64,000 bases of DNA from Oscillospiraceae bacterium (GCA_017545185.1 JAFWQJ010000073.1:41419-105418), one strand, 5' to 3'. Numbered from the stretch's first letter, positions 15,222 to 26,484 are shown. The notes: generated by a model from the letters alone, not told the origin. Made by a program: numbers and translations.

Positions 15222-17900
15222 TTATTTCAGCATCCGCTTCATCGCGGCAAGGTCTTTCGCATCAAGGCGGTCATCCGCACAGAGATCGGCGGCTTCCGGG
15301 TCGGCAAGGTGCGTATCCGGCACGGCAAGCAGCCATTTCTGCAGCTGTACGGCATCGGCGGCGGTCAGCGCACCGTCCGCATTGACGTCGCCCCGGACCC
15401 GCTCCGCCGGAACAAGCTGCAGTCTGTTGGTCGGCAGCGTGTTTTTGTTATCGAACCGGACCGTCGGGTCTTTGCCTGCGGCAAGCGGATTGCCGCTGTC
15501 GTACATCGCAAGGCAGAGCACTGCGTTTTCGTCCGGCACGCCGTCGTATTCAAACAGGAATGTCTTTTCCGATCCGTCGCGGAAGGTTCCTTTTTCGATC
15601 CTGACCGGATTCCCGAACGCTTTGATCCTGTTTCCGTCCGCGTCGGTGATCTCCGCGCAGAGATCAATGTTGAAATATGCAGGCGCAAGGCCGGTGTTCC
15701 GGATGCGAACCGCCAGCCTGCTGCCGTAGCGCGCAGCAGAGGTGACCGTAAAATTGTAGCCCAGTCTGCTGCACATCTCGTCGATCACGGCTTTCTGCTC
15801 CTTGTAGAACACATAGCTGCAGTCGCTGTCCTGATCGAGCGCAAAGACCGACATGTGCGGGATCTCGATCGTTTCGCGGAAACGCTCCGGCGTCCAGTTC
15901 ACATAGGAATATTCGTTTTCTCTGACCGTATCGCGCATCCATGCATACGGCCAGTAATTTTCACCGACGACCGGCATGTTTGCTCTGTATGCAGGCAGCA
16001 GGCTCCATTCGGCATTCGGAATGGAAATCAGGCCGTCATCGCGCTTGGTGATGCCGATCGAGAGCGCATACCGGTAAATCCCGCCGCGCGCATTGGAGGG
16101 CAGCACGGTCAGCGTTTTCCGGAATGCCGCGGCATAGCAGTCCAGCATATCCTTCTGGATATCCAGCGAGGGCATGAACTGCGCATCTCCGACCGCAAAC
16201 GAATTATGCCACTCTCCGAAATCGCCGAACGGCCGGACATCCACAAATTCCACTCTGGGATCCCCGTCGTATTTCTCCGCCAGCGCTTTGACAAACGCCT
16301 TATGCGCCTGCAGATAGACCGGGTCATCCCACTTCGGGAACACGACCGTCTCTCCGGGGTTATCGCGGGACTGCGCCGTGTTGTGTTCCGCACCCGCATC
16401 ATAGACCCACTGCGGAACATAGTCCTCCTTCAGATACGACGAATACGGCATAATGCGGATGCCGTAGGTCAGGCCGTGCCGCTCGCAGGCTTCCAGCATC
16501 GCGTCGATCTCATCCCAGTTGTAAACGCCCTTTGCCGGATTCAGGTCATTCCAGTGCGGCGAGCCGCTGACGATCGTCACGACATCCCACGCGCGGTTAT
16601 CCGCAGAACCGCCGATGCCGTACTGAAAGCCCTGCGTCGAGTCGATCATATCCGGCGAATAGGCCGTCATCACAAAGCCCTTGTGCGGATTGGAGACCGC
16701 TTTGCCCGATCCCGCCGTCTGATAGACCGCCGTCGGAACGCCGAGGTCATAGCCGTCATCCCCGGAAAAAGCAGGTACGGCGGGCGGGAAAAGCTGCTGA
16801 CTGACCATTTCCGCCTGCTTCTCCGCGCCGCGCGCATTCAGATGCAGGTCATCCGAAGTGTAATATTCTGTCTGTGCAAAATACGTGTTTTCGAGCGAAA
16901 GCTCCAGCCACGGCCGGAACAGGTCGATCACGCCGGTCTGCTCTGCTTCCGCGAGCGCGCCGATCGCTTCGCCGAACCATCTGTACTTCGGCAGCGGATA
17001 TTTTGCCGTATCACTTTTCTGACCGTGCTGCCTGACCAGATACACCGTCATGCCCTTTGCCTTTGCGCGGCGGATCATATCCGTCATATTGGCGATATAA
17101 TCGGCCGGGTCGGGGTTCGCGGTGTTCTGCTTCGTATAATCATTGATGCCGGCCGCCAGCAGCAGAATGTCCCCGCGCTTGCCGTAATGCTCGGCCGTCC
17201 TGAACAGATAGCCGCGCAGATCGCCGGATGTGACGCCGCTTGCCGAGATGTTCCGCACATCATACTGTTCCGTATCCATATATTTGTAAAGATACTGCCC
17301 CCAGCCGTGCGCTGCATCCTCTGATACATTATAGCGGCAGGCAGCCGTCGAATCACCGCAGACCCAGACCGTCGGTTTGGTTTCGGTATCCGCTGAGACC
17401 TGCTCGATCTCCAGCGCACTGATCGAAAACTCCGTCCCGACGCCGGATCCCGCATAAAGACTGAGCTGACCGTCCGTCACCGGGATCGTAAAGGAATCCG
17501 ACGCATTGCTGCCGGTCAGGAAGAACAGCTGCGGCACGCCCTCTGCGGTGATCGTCGCGGAGCTGACGTCGCCGGTCGTGACCGTGATCCTGTAAACGCC
17601 GGCCGGCAGATCGGCAAGGAACACATGATCCGGCACATCGGATCTGAACCGCACCGCATCCGCAAGCGCGCCGGTTCCGCTCGCCTTCACATTTTCAACG
17701 GCTTCGGGATTCGCAAAGCCGTATCCCCTTGCGGCAGTATAGCCGTCTGATGCGGATACGCCGGTATAGCCGTCCGCTGCGCCGAGCCCGCCGAGATCAA
17801 AGCGCTTTACAGTCACGGATGCCGCTTCTGCATCCGTTTGCAGCGGCATCGGAAAAATGGTCATGACAGCCGCAAGTACGGCCGCAAACAATCGTTTCAT
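15222..17900 (-). CDS. Dockerin protein: SGNH esterase plus DUF4832-type domain
   Basis: A secreted 892-aa cellulosomal enzyme. Order: signal peptide (about 1-25); beta-sandwich N-domain (to about 150); an SGNH hydrolase like rhamnogalacturonan acetylesterases, with CGDSTA, a GIND block and DDLHLN carrying the catalytic Ser, Asn and Asp/His; a long DUF4832-like region (NPHKGFVM, WNDLNPAKGVYNWDEID, GIRIMPYSS) resembling a glycosidase barrel; and a C-terminal type I dockerin with two calcium-loop halves (GDVNADGALTAADAV and ADDRLDAKDLAAMKRML). It probably deacetylates and processes pectic or hemicellulosic polymers from the cellulosome; the substrate is inferred. GGAG precedes the ATG and a consensus promoter lies upstream. 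Confidence 0.85.
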   Translation of the reverse strand: MKRLFAAVLAAVMTIFPMPLQTDAEAASVTVKRFDLGGLGAADGYTGVSASDGYTAARGYGFANPEAVENVKASGTGALADAVRFRSDVPDHVFLADLPAGVYRITVTTGDVSSATITAEGVPQLFFLTGSNASDSFTIPVTDGQLSLYAGSGVGTEFSISALEIEQVSADTETKPTVWVCGDSTAACRYNVSEDAAHGWGQYLYKYMDTEQYDVRNISASGVTSGDLRGYLFRTAEHYGKRGDILLLAAGINDYTKQNTANPDPADYIANMTDMIRRAKAKGMTVYLVRQHGQKSDTAKYPLPKYRWFGEAIGALAEAEQTGVIDLFRPWLELSLENTYFAQTEYYTSDDLHLNARGAEKQAEMVSQQLFPPAVPAFSGDDGYDLGVPTAVYQTAGSGKAVSNPHKGFVMTAYSPDMIDSTQGFQYGIGGSADNRAWDVVTIVSGSPHWNDLNPAKGVYNWDEIDAMLEACERHGLTYGIRIMPYSSYLKEDYVPQWVYDAGAEHNTAQSRDNPGETVVFPKWDDPVYLQAHKAFVKALAEKYDGDPRVEFVDVRPFGDFGEWHNSFAVGDAQFMPSLDIQKDMLDCYAAAFRKTLTVLPSNARGGIYRYALSIGITKRDDGLISIPNAEWSLLPAYRANMPVVGENYWPYAWMRDTVRENEYSYVNWTPERFRETIEIPHMSVFALDQDSDCSYVFYKEQKAVIDEMCSRLGYNFTVTSAARYGSRLAVRIRNTGLAPAYFNIDLCAEITDADGNRIKAFGNPVRIEKGTFRDGSEKTFLFEYDGVPDENAVLCLAMYDSGNPLAAGKDPTVRFDNKNTLPTNRLQLVPAERVRGDVNADGALTAADAVQLQKWLLAVPDTHLADPEAADLCADDRLDAKDLAAMKRMLK

Positions 17901-17951
17901 AGGCTGCAGCTCCTTTTTCAGATCTTGCGGATCCCGAAGGATCCTGTTTTC

Positions 17952-17980
17952 ATTATAGCATTGTCAAAAGCAGTTGTCAA
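17952..17980 (-). promoter_or_regulatory. Promoter of the dockerin esterase gene
   Basis: TTGACA (17975-17980), 17 nt, TATAAT (17952-17957) on the minus strand. A second TTGACA lies within the spacer. Confidence 0.85.
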
Positions 17981-18017
17981 TGCGGCCTGCTATGAAAGAC
18001 CCGCGGTTTTCCGAAAG

Positions 18018-18050
18018 AAGAAGCCCGAAAGCATCTTCCTTCGGGCTTCT
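18018..18050 (-). terminator. Terminator of the LRR-dockerin gene
   Basis: AGAAGCCCGAA pairs with TTCGGGCTTCT on the minus strand, followed by a pyrimidine-rich tract. Confidence 0.75.
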
Positions 18051-18080
18051 GTCGGTGATTTCTGCTTTGCGTCCGGTCTT

Positions 18081-21000
18081 TTATTCATCGACCGGGAAAA
18101 CAGTGATTTTTCTTGCGATGTACTGCAGGATCAGCACAACGTCGTTAATATCCGCATTACCGTCGCCGTTGACATCCGCGTTCAGCACACCGAGATCGGT
18201 GATCTTCGCAGAGACATCCTCCGCGGCAAATCTTGCCAGCAGCACCGCATCACTGACGTCGATCCTGTCGTCGCCGTTCAGATCGCCGGGGTGATAGCCC
18301 TCCGGACGGTTTTTCCGCACCAGACGCAGCAGCGGATCGTTTCCGGTCTCGATGATCTCCACTTTGCTCCACTTCGCGCCCGTACCGGTCAGCTTCGCTT
18401 CCTTCAGCGATTCGCAGCAATCAAACGCATACTCCCGGACGGTTTTCAGCGAACCGGAGAACGTCACGCTTTCCAGCGTCGGATCGGTCTGGTTGAACCG
18501 GAAGAAGCCGGCCGGAACCGTCTCGCCGCCCGTGACCGTCACCTTTTTCAGCTTCTCCGGGAAGTAGTGGTAATTGTGCGTGCCGTTGAAGCCGCTCGTC
18601 AGATACTTGTAGCAGAGCTTCATGCCCGGATGCGCACGGTCGTAGTCAATATCCTCGTCAAAGAATGCGTACATCAGATGCGCGGTGTCATCCCTGCTCA
18701 GGCCGAAATACGGCACCGTGATCTCCTCCATATTGCAGCAGCCGGAGAACAGGTGCAGGCCGATCTCCGCGATGCCGTCCGCCAGAACAGCCTTTCTCAG
18801 GTTCACGCAGTTCCGGAACGCCTGCTTGGAGACCGTCATGCCGCTGCCGGGAATGTTCAGCTCCGTGATGCCCTCGCAGCCGCAGAATGCATCCTCACCG
18901 ATGAATCCGACGCGCTCCGGTACAGACAGCGCACCGAACGGCAGAGACTTACAGCCGCTGAACGCAGAATTTCCGACTGATTCCAGATACTCCGGCAGGA
19001 CGGTATATGCCGGTGCATCCCCGCTGCCGAACTGCAGGACCGTCAGGTTTTCGCAGGCGATGAACGCGCTGCTTCCGATCGTTTTGATGCCCGCCGGCAG
19101 CACAAGCGTTCCTGCCGCATAATGATGGAAGAAGCTGTCCGGCACTGCCTCGCCGCCGGAAACTGTCAGCTTCTGCAGCTTTTCCGGCAGATAATAATAG
19201 CTGTGCCACTGATTGAATCCGCTGGTCAGCACCGTATCGACCAGCTTCATCCCCGGATGCGGCTTTTCGGACTGATCGTCCGCATCGAAGAATGCATAGA
19301 CCTGATTTGCGGTGTCCTCCGCGTTCAGCCCGAAATACGGAAGCGTGACTTCCTCGAGACTGCCGCAGTTCGAGAACACGAACAGGCCGAGTGACTGAAT
19401 GCCCGTGCCGAGCACTGCGGTTTTCAGATTCGAGCAGCCCCGGAACGCCAGCGTCCCGATCTCCGGACTGCTGTTTTCAGGGACTGTCACGGCGGTCATG
19501 CCCGCACAGCCCTCGAACGCATTGTCGCCGATCGTCCGGATGCTCTCCGGCATGGTCAGCGCACCGAACGGCAGCGCGCTGCAGCCGCTGAACGCCGATT
19601 GCCCGACAGAGATCAGTCCGTCCGGCAGTACGGTTTGTTCCGAATTGCCCCCGCTGCCGAACTGCAGAACCGTCAGGCTTTCGGCGGCAAGAAACGCATT
19701 GCTGCCGATCGTCTGGATGCCCGCCGGCAGAACGACCGTTCCGGCCGCAAAATGGTGGAAAAAGCTGTCCGGCACGGCATTGCCGCCGGTAAACGTCAGC
19801 TTCTGCAGCTTTTCCGGGAGATAATAGTAGCTGTACCACTGATTGAACCCGCTGGTCAGCACCTGATAGGCCAGCTTCATCCCCGGATGCGGCTTTGCGG
19901 ACTGATCATCCACATCGAAGAATGCGTAGACCTGATTGGCAGTATCCTCCGCGTTCAGTCCGAGATACGGAAGCGTGACTTCCCCGAGACTGCCGCAGTT
20001 CGAGAACACGAACAGGCCGATCGACTGAATGCCCGTGCCGAGCACCGCGGTTTTCAGATTCGAGCAGCCCCGGAACGCATACTTCCCGATTTCCGGCTTG
20101 CTGCTGCCCGGGACGGTCACGGCGGTCATGCCCGCGCAGCCCTCGAACGCATTTTCGCCGATCGTCCGGATGCTTTCCGGCATAGCCAGCGCGCCGAATG
20201 CTGCAGCGCTGCAGCCGGAAAACGCATAAGCGCCGACCGATTTCAGCGTATCCGGCAGCACAAAGGTTTCGGATACATCATCCTCACCGCCGTAGCGCAG
20301 ATACTGCAGGCTTTCACAGCCGGAGAAGGCCGAATTGCCGATCGCAGTGATGCGCGCAGGCATATAAACATATTTCAGATTCTTCGCACCGGAGAACAGC
20401 CCGTTTCCGATGTCGTTGATGTACAGCCCGTTTTCCGGCTCATGATCCATGAACACGACCTCGCGGATCCCGGCTCTGACTTCCGCCGGAATGACGGGAT
20501 TCTCGTACATATCGCCGTAGCCGTACACAAGGAAGGAGCCGTCATTGTTGAACTGACCGGAGATGTTCTCGCCGAGATCATAGTTATCCGCCTTTTTGCT
20601 GATCTTTTCCGGAGACGGAATCTGATCGGTATAGTCAAAAACCGGCGGCTCTGTCGTAATGACCGGTTCCGTCACCGTCGTGACCGCCTTGCCGGTCTGA
20701 ATGTTTCCGCCGTCGGCAACAGGCAGCGCGGTGCCGGTTTCAACCGCAGGCCACTCGATCGTATGAGAGATTTCCAGCGGTGCGTTCGTCACGGTAAAGG
20801 TTTTTCCGCTGATCTTCTGCTCGCCGTTCACCATGATGAGATACTCATAGGACTGACTGTCCGTGCGCGGCTCGGCATAAAGGATCAGTGTGCCGTCCGG
20901 CGAAACAGTCAGCGGGAAAACAGAACCGTCTGTGATCAGAGAGGCTTTTGTCCCGTATGGTGCATTGACAAAACCGACATGGAATGTGACACGGTATGCA

Positions 21001-22925
21001 TTGTGCGGACAATGGCTCGTGCCGTCTGCCTGCACCTTTTGAAGAGAGAAATGCAGTCCCCGGTGATCGCCGGCGGAATTGTACGAGCAATAGATATCAT
21101 AGGCCGGCAGCCTGTGTCCGAAAACGGATTCAATTTCCTTTTTGAATGTTTTTGAGTATTTCAGCTTGTCCGCACCAAGCAGATTCGCAAGCTTTGCAAG
21201 CGCATTTTTGGAATCCTTGATATCAAAGCCGGCAGAGACCTTTGCCTCAATGATCAGCTTCACTTCCAGACGGATCCTGCGGCATCGCTCATCATAATGA
21301 ACCGTATCCGCCGTGACAGCAGGCTCCGGCATAAACACCATTTTGCCGGTCTGGTTGTACCGCGGATCGGAATCGGTATCGCTCCCGACTGTTGCGGTCC
21401 CCTGAATGCCGCCGGTCACGGATGCCTTCAGCAGACCTTTCAGCGCCTTGAGCTCAATGCCTGCCTTGAATTCAACGGACAGCTCTCCCTGAAGCTCCAG
21501 CTTGCTGAAGAACGGCTCGGTATCAAATATGATCCATTCCAGACCGTCATCGGAATCAAAGACAAAGCCCTTTGTGAACTGCAGCCCGACCTCCAGTTCA
21601 AATTCACCGCTCAGTTCAAGATCCAGATCCAGGATCAGGGATACATCCGCTGCACCGCATGAATAGATCGGAAGCTGGTGCCAATGGTCGTTCGTTTCTG
21701 TGCCTTCTTCCTTCGGATCCTCACCGTCCGTCGTTGCGGTCGCCTTGAGATTGAACGTGACCTTTGTTTCCGTCACAAGAAACAGGTTCAGATAATGGAA
21801 TCTCTTATACACATTCCATTTCGTTTTGACCTGATAGTTCAGAGACGGCGTGACCTTTATGTGCTCGCGAAAGCCCTTCATTTCCACGGAAACGGAATTA
21901 TTGACTGAGATTTCTTCCGGCTCCGCGTCGGGGTCAACCGCCTTCAGTCTCTGGTCCAGCTCATTCTCATCCGTGATGACCTGCGCATTGACCCCGTAAT
22001 ACTGCGTTCCGTGATACGCACCCTCGACGGTCTGCTCGCTTTCCGACTCGATCTTGATAAAATCGAACATGTCGTCGATCTCACCCGTACCGGTGATCGT
22101 TGCGGTATCGCCGTCGATCACGATCTCTCTTACATCCGTCGAGATGATGTCATCGCCGGTCGGCTGAATGTAAAAATACTGTCCCTGCTCCAGCGAACGG
22201 ATGCTGTCATCAATATGATCGAACACGTAGATATTCCGGTCATAGTCCGCAGACACAAGGATATTGCTGTCTGCTGTTGTTTCCGCACGGACAGTGTCCT
22301 CAGAAAGCACAAGGAAATTCGTTGTCCCGTCCCCGTCCAGATTGACGACCTGCTCCGGTGCAAAATCCGAGACCTCCGTCCGGATGATCTCCTGCATTTC
22401 CCGGTGATAGGTTTTCAGCTCAAACGCCCTGCACAGCGGCAGACCCGCTCTGCCGACGATCTGCGCCTGAACCGTAAAATATTCCGGCAGCCGCGATATG
22501 TCCGCACTGAATACGCTGTGCACGTATTCCCCCGCCGCTGTGCCGTAATCAACGGTATAGACATTCGCCGGATGATCCTCGTCGATAAACGAAACACGCA
22601 GCGTAACGGCTTCGCTCTGCGTCGAGGTCACACGGATGACGCCGGTTTCCCGGTCAAAATCCAGATCGGTCACCGCAAACACGGCGTCCGCAGCAGATGC
22701 CGCCAGCGGCTGTGCGGCAGGCGGTGTGTTTGCAGCCTGCTCTGTCCCCTGCTTCGCCAGATAGCGCGACAGGGAATTGGAACCGGTCAGGGTCATGTTC
22801 TCCTGTGATGCAGCGGGCACCGGCTGCTCCGCCGCAGGCTCTGTGCCGCTCATCGGTGCCTCGCGCAGCAATGCCGCAGAGCATAAAGCTGCACTCATGA
22901 TACATGCAACGACTTTTTTAAACAA
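18081..22925 (-). CDS. Giant dockerin protein with BspA-type leucine-rich repeats
   Basis: A secreted 1614-aa protein. A signal peptide (about 1-30) is followed by a roughly 800-aa region of beta-rich, unrecognised sequence, then many LRR_5/BspA-type repeats with the recurring core IG..AF.GC..L..V.LP (about residues 850-1500), and a C-terminal type I dockerin (GDLNGDDRIDVSDAV and ADVNGDGNADINDVV). BspA-like repeats usually mediate binding to surfaces or other proteins, so this may be a non-catalytic adhesive component of the cellulosome (inference). Part of the LRR region is a 630-bp near-identical triplication. It has its own promoter and terminator. Confidence 0.85.
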   Translation of the reverse strand: MFKKVVACIMSAALCSAALLREAPMSGTEPAAEQPVPAASQENMTLTGSNSLSRYLAKQGTEQAANTPPAAQPLAASAADAVFAVTDLDFDRETGVIRVTSTQSEAVTLRVSFIDEDHPANVYTVDYGTAAGEYVHSVFSADISRLPEYFTVQAQIVGRAGLPLCRAFELKTYHREMQEIIRTEVSDFAPEQVVNLDGDGTTNFLVLSEDTVRAETTADSNILVSADYDRNIYVFDHIDDSIRSLEQGQYFYIQPTGDDIISTDVREIVIDGDTATITGTGEIDDMFDFIKIESESEQTVEGAYHGTQYYGVNAQVITDENELDQRLKAVDPDAEPEEISVNNSVSVEMKGFREHIKVTPSLNYQVKTKWNVYKRFHYLNLFLVTETKVTFNLKATATTDGEDPKEEGTETNDHWHQLPIYSCGAADVSLILDLDLELSGEFELEVGLQFTKGFVFDSDDGLEWIIFDTEPFFSKLELQGELSVEFKAGIELKALKGLLKASVTGGIQGTATVGSDTDSDPRYNQTGKMVFMPEPAVTADTVHYDERCRRIRLEVKLIIEAKVSAGFDIKDSKNALAKLANLLGADKLKYSKTFKKEIESVFGHRLPAYDIYCSYNSAGDHRGLHFSLQKVQADGTSHCPHNAYRVTFHVGFVNAPYGTKASLITDGSVFPLTVSPDGTLILYAEPRTDSQSYEYLIMVNGEQKISGKTFTVTNAPLEISHTIEWPAVETGTALPVADGGNIQTGKAVTTVTEPVITTEPPVFDYTDQIPSPEKISKKADNYDLGENISGQFNNDGSFLVYGYGDMYENPVIPAEVRAGIREVVFMDHEPENGLYINDIGNGLFSGAKNLKYVYMPARITAIGNSAFSGCESLQYLRYGGEDDVSETFVLPDTLKSVGAYAFSGCSAAAFGALAMPESIRTIGENAFEGCAGMTAVTVPGSSKPEIGKYAFRGCSNLKTAVLGTGIQSIGLFVFSNCGSLGEVTLPYLGLNAEDTANQVYAFFDVDDQSAKPHPGMKLAYQVLTSGFNQWYSYYYLPEKLQKLTFTGGNAVPDSFFHHFAAGTVVLPAGIQTIGSNAFLAAESLTVLQFGSGGNSEQTVLPDGLISVGQSAFSGCSALPFGALTMPESIRTIGDNAFEGCAGMTAVTVPENSSPEIGTLAFRGCSNLKTAVLGTGIQSLGLFVFSNCGSLEEVTLPYFGLNAEDTANQVYAFFDADDQSEKPHPGMKLVDTVLTSGFNQWHSYYYLPEKLQKLTVSGGEAVPDSFFHHYAAGTLVLPAGIKTIGSSAFIACENLTVLQFGSGDAPAYTVLPEYLESVGNSAFSGCKSLPFGALSVPERVGFIGEDAFCGCEGITELNIPGSGMTVSKQAFRNCVNLRKAVLADGIAEIGLHLFSGCCNMEEITVPYFGLSRDDTAHLMYAFFDEDIDYDRAHPGMKLCYKYLTSGFNGTHNYHYFPEKLKKVTVTGGETVPAGFFRFNQTDPTLESVTFSGSLKTVREYAFDCCESLKEAKLTGTGAKWSKVEIIETGNDPLLRLVRKNRPEGYHPGDLNGDDRIDVSDAVLLARFAAEDVSAKITDLGVLNADVNGDGNADINDVVLILQYIARKITVFPVDE
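18490..20300 (-). repeat. Three tandem 630-bp coding repeats
   Basis: Matching positions at 18921, 19551 and 20181 are spaced exactly 630 nt (210 codons). The middle and upstream copies are close to identical over long stretches; the copy nearest the C-terminus has diverged more. Each unit encodes about eight leucine-rich-repeat turns plus a PEKLQKL..-type segment. This points to recent in-frame unequal duplication. Confidence 0.85.
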
Positions 22926-22987
22926 TCCAAATCACTCCCGTATTTTATATTCTCAGCAATAATCCCCCGAAATATTGCCAATAGTAA

Positions 22988-23016
22988 ATTATACCATTTA
23001 TCATAAAACTTGTCAA
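22988..23016 (-). promoter_or_regulatory. Promoter of the LRR-dockerin gene
   Basis: TTGACA (23011-23016), 17 nt, TATAAT (22988-22993) on the minus strand. Confidence 0.85.
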
Positions 23017-23153
23017 GTATTACGGCAAAACTGAAATTTGATGCGGAAGGATAACAAAAGCACCCGGACGCCGTGCGCATTCTAATTTTATATTCCATCC
23101 CCCCGGAAAAAGAAAGGCGGGTACTCACAAAGAAGTTTTTATGATTTGAAGAT

Positions 23154-24842
<1,689 letters not shown>

Positions 24843-24847
24843 TTATC

Positions 24848-24881
24848 ATTATAGCGCGCATTACGGTAAAACGCAATGCGC
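24848..24881 (-). promoter_or_regulatory. Recombinase promoter with overlapping dyad
   Basis: TTGCGT (-35, 24871-24876), 17 nt, TATAAT (-10, 24848-24853). GCGCATT (24856-24862) and AATGCGC (24875-24881) form an inverted repeat across the spacer and -35. The same arms occur at 25678-25711. Confidence 0.7.
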
Positions 24882-24894
24882 CGATATTCCAAAG

Positions 24895-25113
24895 TTACAC
24901 AGCCTGCTTCTCGGGTTCTTGTCCGGATTCACCGAGGAGTTTTTCGCTCTCTCGGATAATCAATCTTTTCATGATTTCTGAAAGACTTTCCTTTGAAGCA
25001 GGATTGAACACGGTGGTCACCGTGTAAAGTGTATGCCCGATCTTGTATTCGGACGTTGTGGTAAAAGTGTTATCTGCCTTCTCTATATCTACGGCAGTAT
25101 CATTATTTTTCAT
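24895..25113 (-). CDS. TnpW-like transposon-encoded small protein
   Basis: A 72-aa protein of the type found beside TndX-family recombinases and annotated TnpW. It is soluble, begins with an Asp/Asn-rich segment and contains the strand YKIGHTLYTVTTVFNP followed by a helix. The function of the family is unknown. It lies just upstream of the recombinase promoter on the same strand. Confidence 0.65.
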   Translation of the reverse strand: MKNNDTAVDIEKADNTFTTTSEYKIGHTLYTVTTVFNPASKESLSEIMKRLIIRESEKLLGESGQEPEKQAV

Positions 25114-25255
25114 AGCTTAAACTCCTTAGCTTCTTTTTCTATATGCTGTTAGAGCGAGGGGATCGCTTTCTCTATCTGCCCCTCTTGGTGTTATAGCTGT
25201 GCGGAACGGCATTGCTGCCGCCCCTCACAACTTTCGTCTTGTTGTCGGATATATG

Positions 25256-25594
25256 TTAATCCTCATAAGGATTTTTCTTATCCGTAAAGCTCATCTGCTG
25301 ACCGAACGTTTCATCGGTATCGCTGATTTTATCATCAACGGACTCCGAAGCAACAGCACTATCCGAATCGGTCATACGGTCGGCTTTCAGCTTTGCCGAC
25401 TGTTCACGCTCTCTGGAAAGAACTTCCAGCAGCTCACGACCTTCGCAGTTGTATTCTGCCTTAATCTCAAGATAGCTCAGGTGAGCGTTTTCGTCCACCA
25501 GCTTTTTGAGCTTTGCCTTGCTGGTCTCGATCGTCGCCTTCAGCTTCTTGATCTTCTTCTCGTTCTCTTCGATCTTTTCAAGATACAGCCCCAT
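25256..25594 (-). CDS. DUF4315 family protein
   Basis: A 112-aa protein starting at 25594 (GTGAGGTG site upstream; the longer frame to 25669 has no good site and crosses the -10). The N-terminal half is a Lys/Glu-rich coiled coil (EKIEENEKKIKKLKATIETS), as in DUF4315 proteins of conjugative transposons; the C-terminal half is acidic and low in complexity. The role in mobility is unknown. Its promoter shares an inverted repeat with that of the recombinase. Confidence 0.7.
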   Translation of the reverse strand: MGLYLEKIEENEKKIKKLKATIETSKAKLKKLVDENAHLSYLEIKAEYNCEGRELLEVLSREREQSAKLKADRMTDSDSAVASESVDDKISDTDETFGQQMSFTDKKNPYED

Positions 25595-25669
25595 CGCATT
25601 CACCTCACTTTCTGTTTCAGAATATTTATGAAACTTAGATTTGCGGTCACATCGTTTGACCACGATCAC

Positions 25670-25711
25670 ATTATAGCGCGCATTACCGTTTCAAAACAAG
25701 CCGCAATGCGC
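25670..25711 (-). promoter_or_regulatory. DUF4315 promoter with the shared dyad
   Basis: TATAAT (25670-25675) with a possible TTGTTT -35 (25694-25699, 18-nt spacer). GCGCATT (25678-25684) and AATGCGC (25705-25711) repeat the arms seen at the recombinase promoter but with a longer gap. Confidence 0.6.
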
Positions 25712-25857
25712 ACAAACTTTCGTTCACAGTTTGATAACAATCAACCGGGGAATTTTGTGATTTCAAAATACGAAATGACGCTATTACGACATAAAATATC
25801 CCCGGTGATTTTGACGAAGCCGTTTATTACCGCCCGAAAAAACTTTTCGGATAGCCA

Positions 25858-25886
25858 TTGACTGTTTTTGAAATCTTTGGTATAGT
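25858..25886 (+). promoter_or_regulatory. Promoter toward mobC
   Basis: TTGACT (25858-25863), 17 nt, TATAGT (25881-25886), about 250 nt before mobC and upstream of the oriT-like region. Confidence 0.65.
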
Positions 25887-25979
25887 GGATATGGGGAATC
25901 GAAGGAGCGACGATTATAGAGAAACAGAAAAAGTCGCATAGCTCCCATTCTTGACAAGCAAGAAAAAATCCGAGCTGAA

Positions 25980-26110
25980 ATGCTCGGAAATGCAAATCGC
26001 CCCAGAGCGGCGAAACAAGAGTAGCAAGCTCGGTATCATGTGGGCGCGCACAACGACTTTCACATGATACAATGCTTGGCAGAGGGCGCTGCCCCTACGA
26101 CCCCGAATTG
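25980..26110 (+). other. Probable origin of transfer (oriT)
   Basis: A perfect 10-bp inverted repeat, GTATCATGTG (26033-26042) and CACATGATAC (26061-26070), is followed by GGCAGAGGGCGCTGCC (26076-26091). It lies directly upstream of mobC, the position expected for a mobilisation origin. The nick site cannot be assigned. Confidence 0.5.
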
Positions 26111-26139
26111 ATAAAAACAGAGAAAGGATAAATGAAAAG

Positions 26140-26484
26140 ATGAAAGACGAGAACAAGCGTAATCTGTACCTGAAGGTAAGAGTGAGTCAGGCGGAAATGG
26201 ACGCTATCAAGAAGAAGTTTGAGAACAGCGGCATGAGCAGTCTCAGCGGATTTGTCCGTGCGATGACCTTTGAGGGCTATATCGTTCACATGGGCGAGAA
26301 TGAGCTTCACAAGATTTATAAGCTCGCCACAAGTATTACCAACAATATCAATCAGATCGCTGTCCGTGTAAACAGCACTCGAAATATTTACAAGAGTGAT
26401 ATTGCCGAGATTAAGGACGGTGTGAACAAGCTCTGGCAGCCGTTAAACTTTCTGCAAGGGAAGGTTTTGCAGTTGAAGCGTTGA
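26140..26484 (+). CDS. mobC: MobC-like relaxosome accessory protein
   Basis: A 114-aa DNA-binding protein of the MobC family that helps a relaxase open oriT. It has a ribbon-helix-helix-like N-terminus (LYLKVRVSQAEMDAI), the GMSSLSGFVRAM helix and the conserved TNNINQIAVRVN segment. GAAAGGA precedes the ATG. A relaxase gene normally follows; here only about 180 nt of non-coding sequence and a small broken ORF follow before the Wadjet operon, so the mobilisation module is incomplete. Confidence 0.85.
   Translation: MKDENKRNLYLKVRVSQAEMDAIKKKFENSGMSSLSGFVRAMTFEGYIVHMGENELHKIYKLATSITNNINQIAVRVNSTRNIYKSDIAEIKDGVNKLWQPLNFLQGKVLQLKR

Noticed and set aside
15309-17324. 671-codon plus-strand frame opposite the dockerin esterase
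   Set aside because: Arg/His-rich antisense frame without motifs; the minus-strand protein has signal peptide, catalytic motifs and dockerin.
19599-21155. 518-codon plus-strand frame opposite the LRR-dockerin gene
   Set aside because: It mirrors the repeats of the minus-strand gene and has no ribosome-binding site.
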